Part shown: positions 62,019 to 64,000 of the stretch, piece after piece
Layout of the letters: each line of letters opens with the position of its first letter
Position numbering within the stretch: the stretch's first letter is position 1
Assembly: GCA_050700055.1 (NCBI GenBank)
Contig: JBOHGE010000002.1
Location: forward strand, 186,001 to 250,000
Origin: GCA-003244245 sp050700055
Lineage (GTDB): Bacteria > Actinomycetota > Actinomycetes > Mycobacteriales > Pseudonocardiaceae
DNA length: 64,000 bases
Direction: 5' to 3'
The notes under the pieces: model-generated
Seen by the model: the letters and a program-made list of their open reading frames with translations, nothing else
Told to the model about the DNA's origin: nothing
Databases searched by the model: none
Made by a program: the position numbers and the translations under genes

Positions 62019-63080
62019 TCAGGCGAAGACCAGCTCGCGGAAGGTGTTGCGGATACTGGTGAGGGGTTGGCGTTCGCGGCTGTAGTAGAGCTTGTTGGTG
62101 AGCAGGACCGCCCAGCGTTGCTGTGTGGGGGAGATCCACATGCCGGTGCCGGTGAACCCGTAGTGGACGTAGATGTCGTCAGTGGAGTCGGTGCCCGGGG
62201 CGGGTAGCCAGAACAGGCCGCGGACCGGTTGCAGATCGCCGGTGTGGGGTTGGAGGGATTCGGCCACCCAGGCGGGTCCGAAGCCGGGCTTGTCCGGCGT
62301 CTCGGCCGGGTCGAGCAGGTAGCGCAGGAACTTCCCGATGTCGGCCAGGGTGGAGAAGGTGCCGGCGATCCCGCAGACGCCGCCGAGCAGGCGGGCGGAG
62401 AAGTCGTGGGCGATGCCTCTGAGGTGGACGCCGGTCTGCTCGTCCAGCTCGGTGGGCGCGCACCGGGCGGTGAGGCCGGGCGGCAGCGGCCCGAACCTCG
62501 TCTCCGTCATGCCCAATGGTGCCCAGATGTGCTCGTGGGCGATGTCGTCGAGTCCGGTTGCGGTGCGGCGCTCGAGGAGGAAGCCGAGGATCAGAGCGGC
62601 TCGGTCGGTGTACTCGACGGCTTCGCCCGGCGGCCGGTGCAGCTGCTCGCGAAGGACGCCGCGGCGGATGGTCGCGGGATCGGTGCCGTACAGCGCTTTG
62701 AGGTTGGCGCGCAGCGGGACCCCCGCGGTGTGGGTGAGCAGCTGGTGGACGGTGACACGGCCGAGCGGGTGACCGTCTAGGTCGGGCAGCAGCGCCGCGA
62801 GTGGGTCGCCTAAGGCGAGCCTGTCGTTCTCCCAGAGCATGCCGACCGACGCCCACACGGCCATGATCTTGGTGAGGCTGGCCACGTCGAAGATGGTGTC
62901 GGTGGTCATCGGCGCTGCCGGGTCGGTGTGGTCGAGTACCCCGAGCGCACCGCCGGCCTGTGGCCCACCGGCGTCGCCAACTGCCCAGACTGCACCGGGG
63001 TAGACGCGGGTGTCGATGCCGCGTTGCAGCAGCGCGGTGATGCCGGTTGCGGAGCAGGTCGGATGAGGGGCAGCGGCCAT
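62019..63080 (-). CDS. Serine hydrolase of the beta-lactamase/esterase family
   Basis: 353 residues. The SxxK motif is Ser68-Leu-Thr-Lys71 (DVASLTKIM). Tyr157 in EYTDRA takes the YxN place and HYGFTGTG the KTG-like place. This is class C beta-lactamase-like fold, as in EstB esterases and DD-peptidases. No signal peptide is clear. Substrate unknown. Confidence 0.87.
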   Translation of the reverse strand: MAAAPHPTCSATGITALLQRGIDTRVYPGAVWAVGDAGGPQAGGALGVLDHTDPAAPMTTDTIFDVASLTKIMAVWASVGMLWENDRLALGDPLAALLPDLDGHPLGRVTVHQLLTHTAGVPLRANLKALYGTDPATIRRGVLREQLHRPPGEAVEYTDRAALILGFLLERRTATGLDDIAHEHIWAPLGMTETRFGPLPPGLTARCAPTELDEQTGVHLRGIAHDFSARLLGGVCGIAGTFSTLADIGKFLRYLLDPAETPDKPGFGPAWVAESLQPHTGDLQPVRGLFWLPAPGTDSTDDIYVHYGFTGTGMWISPTQQRWAVLLTNKLYYSRERQPLTSIRNTFRELVFA

Positions 63081-63113
63081 GGGTGGTGACCCTACTTCGG
63101 TGCGGTGGGTGGC

Positions 63114-63260
63114 TCAGGTGATCTGACTGCTGAGGTCGGTGAGTCGCCGGACGGTCTGGCTGAGTGGAAATCGGGCGGCATTGCGCAGCCCAGCGGTGCG
63201 TAGCTCGGCCACCGCAGTGGCGTCCGTGCGCAGCCGGTTCAGTGCGGCGGCGAGTACTGC
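63114..63260 (-). pseudogene. C-terminal scrap of a glycosyltransferase
   Basis: About 48 codons (AVLAAALNRLRTDATAVAELRTAGLRNAARFPLSQTVRRLTDLSSQ) read like the last helices of a GT-B glycosyltransferase. Nothing of the catalytic domains remains upstream, where the DUF6907 remnant begins. Confidence 0.45.
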
Positions 63261-63343
63261 ACTGGCTGTTGCTGGTGGACGTGTACACCGTGCTCGTTGA
63301 CGAGACAGTGCTGCGCCGAGCACCACGGTGGGTGCTCGTTCAG
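63239..63343 (-). pseudogene. Truncated copy of the DUF6907 gene
   Basis: HPPWCSAQHCLVNEHGVHVHQQQP matches the first 26 residues of the protein at 54086. The start codon position is CTG, and the frame ends after QYSPPH. The rest is missing at the junction with the glycosyltransferase scrap. Confidence 0.75.
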
Positions 63344-63671
63344 CGGGCGTCCGTCGTGGTCCGGCCGGCCGCCTATGGTGGCGTTGTGGTGATCATGGGT
63401 ATGGGGCATCTGGTTCTCCGAGTCGTGGTTGGTGGTGTCGGTTCGAAGGAGATCAGTTCGCCGGGTGCGGTGGGCTGGGTTGGGCGGTTGCAACAGTGGG
63501 TCGGGTGACGGCTCGGGGCCGCTGGGGGAGAGCCGCGGCACGGGAACACGTCGCCGCGTCGACTCCGTCTGCTGCGGCCCCCAAGTCGGCAGGCGAACGG
63601 TCCTCGAACGGTCCGGTGGCTGGTTACCCTCAGGGCTCGCTTGTGTTCGTGCGGTCTTCGGAGGGGTTGTC

Positions 63672-64000
63672 ATGGGGGTCGCCCGGCAGGGCAATGTGGT
63701 GTTGAGGGCGTTGCTGGGTGAGTTCGCGTGGTCGCCCAGTCTGCTTGCCGAAGCGGTGAACGGCGTGCTTGGGCCTGGTTTTGTCGGACGTAGCACGGTG
63801 TCGGATTGGTTGTGTTATGACCGGTTACCGCGTGGTCCGTTGCCGACGGTGGTGGCTCATCTGATCTCGGACGCTGTGGGTCGGGAGGTCTGTCTCGATG
63901 AGCTGTGGTCCGGCCGGGCTAAGCCGGCGCCATTGCGGCCGGTTGGTCACCCAACGGCAACTGCTCACCGAGATATGGGGACCCGCGTATCTGAAGGAGA
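63672..64000 (+). pseudogene. Truncated regulator copy fused to kdpE sequence
   Basis: ATG 63672 starts a copy of the regulator at 54425 (VLRALLGEFAWSPSLLAEAV … STVSDWLCYDRLPRGPLPTV … DELWSGRAKPA). After 85 codons the sequence switches to a 74-bp piece of kdpE in the wrong frame and stays open to the window edge. The gene has lost its whole sensor part. Confidence 0.8.
63927..64000. repeat. 74-bp near-exact copy of part of kdpE
   Basis: Matches 59710–59783 with one difference that I can see (GCGTATCTG against GCGTACCTG). It continues to the edge, so the copy may be longer. The high identity points to a recent event. Confidence 0.9.

Overview
The window is GC-rich actinobacterial chromosome, with frequent GTG starts, strong third-position G/C and long antisense shadow frames. 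Three things point to Pseudonocardiaceae or a close relative: the gene order ung–rpmB–DAK2–recG … pyc–rsmD–coaD–sepIVA-like–DUF177–rpmF–rnc–mutM, the many XRE/TPR regulators paired with small unknown proteins, and a DUF6907/regulator pair. The family assignment is inference. I found no rRNA, tRNA, CRISPR array or transposase.

Region 1 (1–21.2 kb) is a conserved housekeeping backbone: DNA repair (ung, recG, mutM), ribosomal proteins L28 and L32, 16S rRNA methylation, CoA synthesis, RNase III and pyruvate carboxylase. Accessory material interrupts it at 4.7–13.3 kb: a Fic pseudogene, an XRE regulator, gamma-glutamyltransferase, an acyl-CoA-synthetase fragment and a SARP/BTAD regulator. The SARP gene has 11-bp-phased direct repeats in front of it. 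Two related perfect hairpins lie in the 9.2–9.7 kb gap, and a 52-bp perfect palindrome covers the pyc stop codon.

Region 2 (21.1–41.9 kb) is accessory. Four paralogous regulators share a nearly identical promoter, leader and HTH 5' end but carry different C-termini. Each stands next to a different cargo: VOC protein, S9 peptidase, HAD phosphatase, phosphotransferase. Between the third and fourth lies a complete graspetide (omega-ester RiPP) cluster: precursor, ATP-grasp ligase and PIMT-type methyltransferase. Several decayed hydrolase genes precede it. Further on come an AAA/DUF4143 ATPase, an AAA plus TOPRIM-like pair resembling a phage-defence module, a FhuF-like protein, a PIN nuclease and PhoU.

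Region 3 (42–60 kb) is a disrupted potassium-uptake locus. kdpF, kdpA, kdpB and kdpC are followed by a broken kdpD fragment, then about 10 kb of foreign content, then a second kdpD with kdpE. kdpA and kdpB each carry a one-base deletion, and the long kdpD carries an in-frame TGA. The inserted block holds a compact seven-gene cluster (radical SAM protein, Asp/Glu-racemase-like enzyme, HhH-GPD protein, PfkB kinase, two-domain deoxyribosyltransferase, dTMP-kinase-like protein, MazG-like pyrophosphatase). This looks like an uncharacterised modified-nucleoside system and is my main candidate for something new. A decayed acyP–smc fragment follows it, although acyP and smc normally follow mutM. That suggests everything between 21.2 and 52.9 kb arrived by insertion or rearrangement.

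Region 4 (60–64 kb) holds a methyltransferase, CDGSH protein and haem-oxygenase-like iron enzyme, then a serine hydrolase. The window ends in a mosaic of truncated copies of the DUF6907/regulator pair fused to a 74-bp copy of kdpE.
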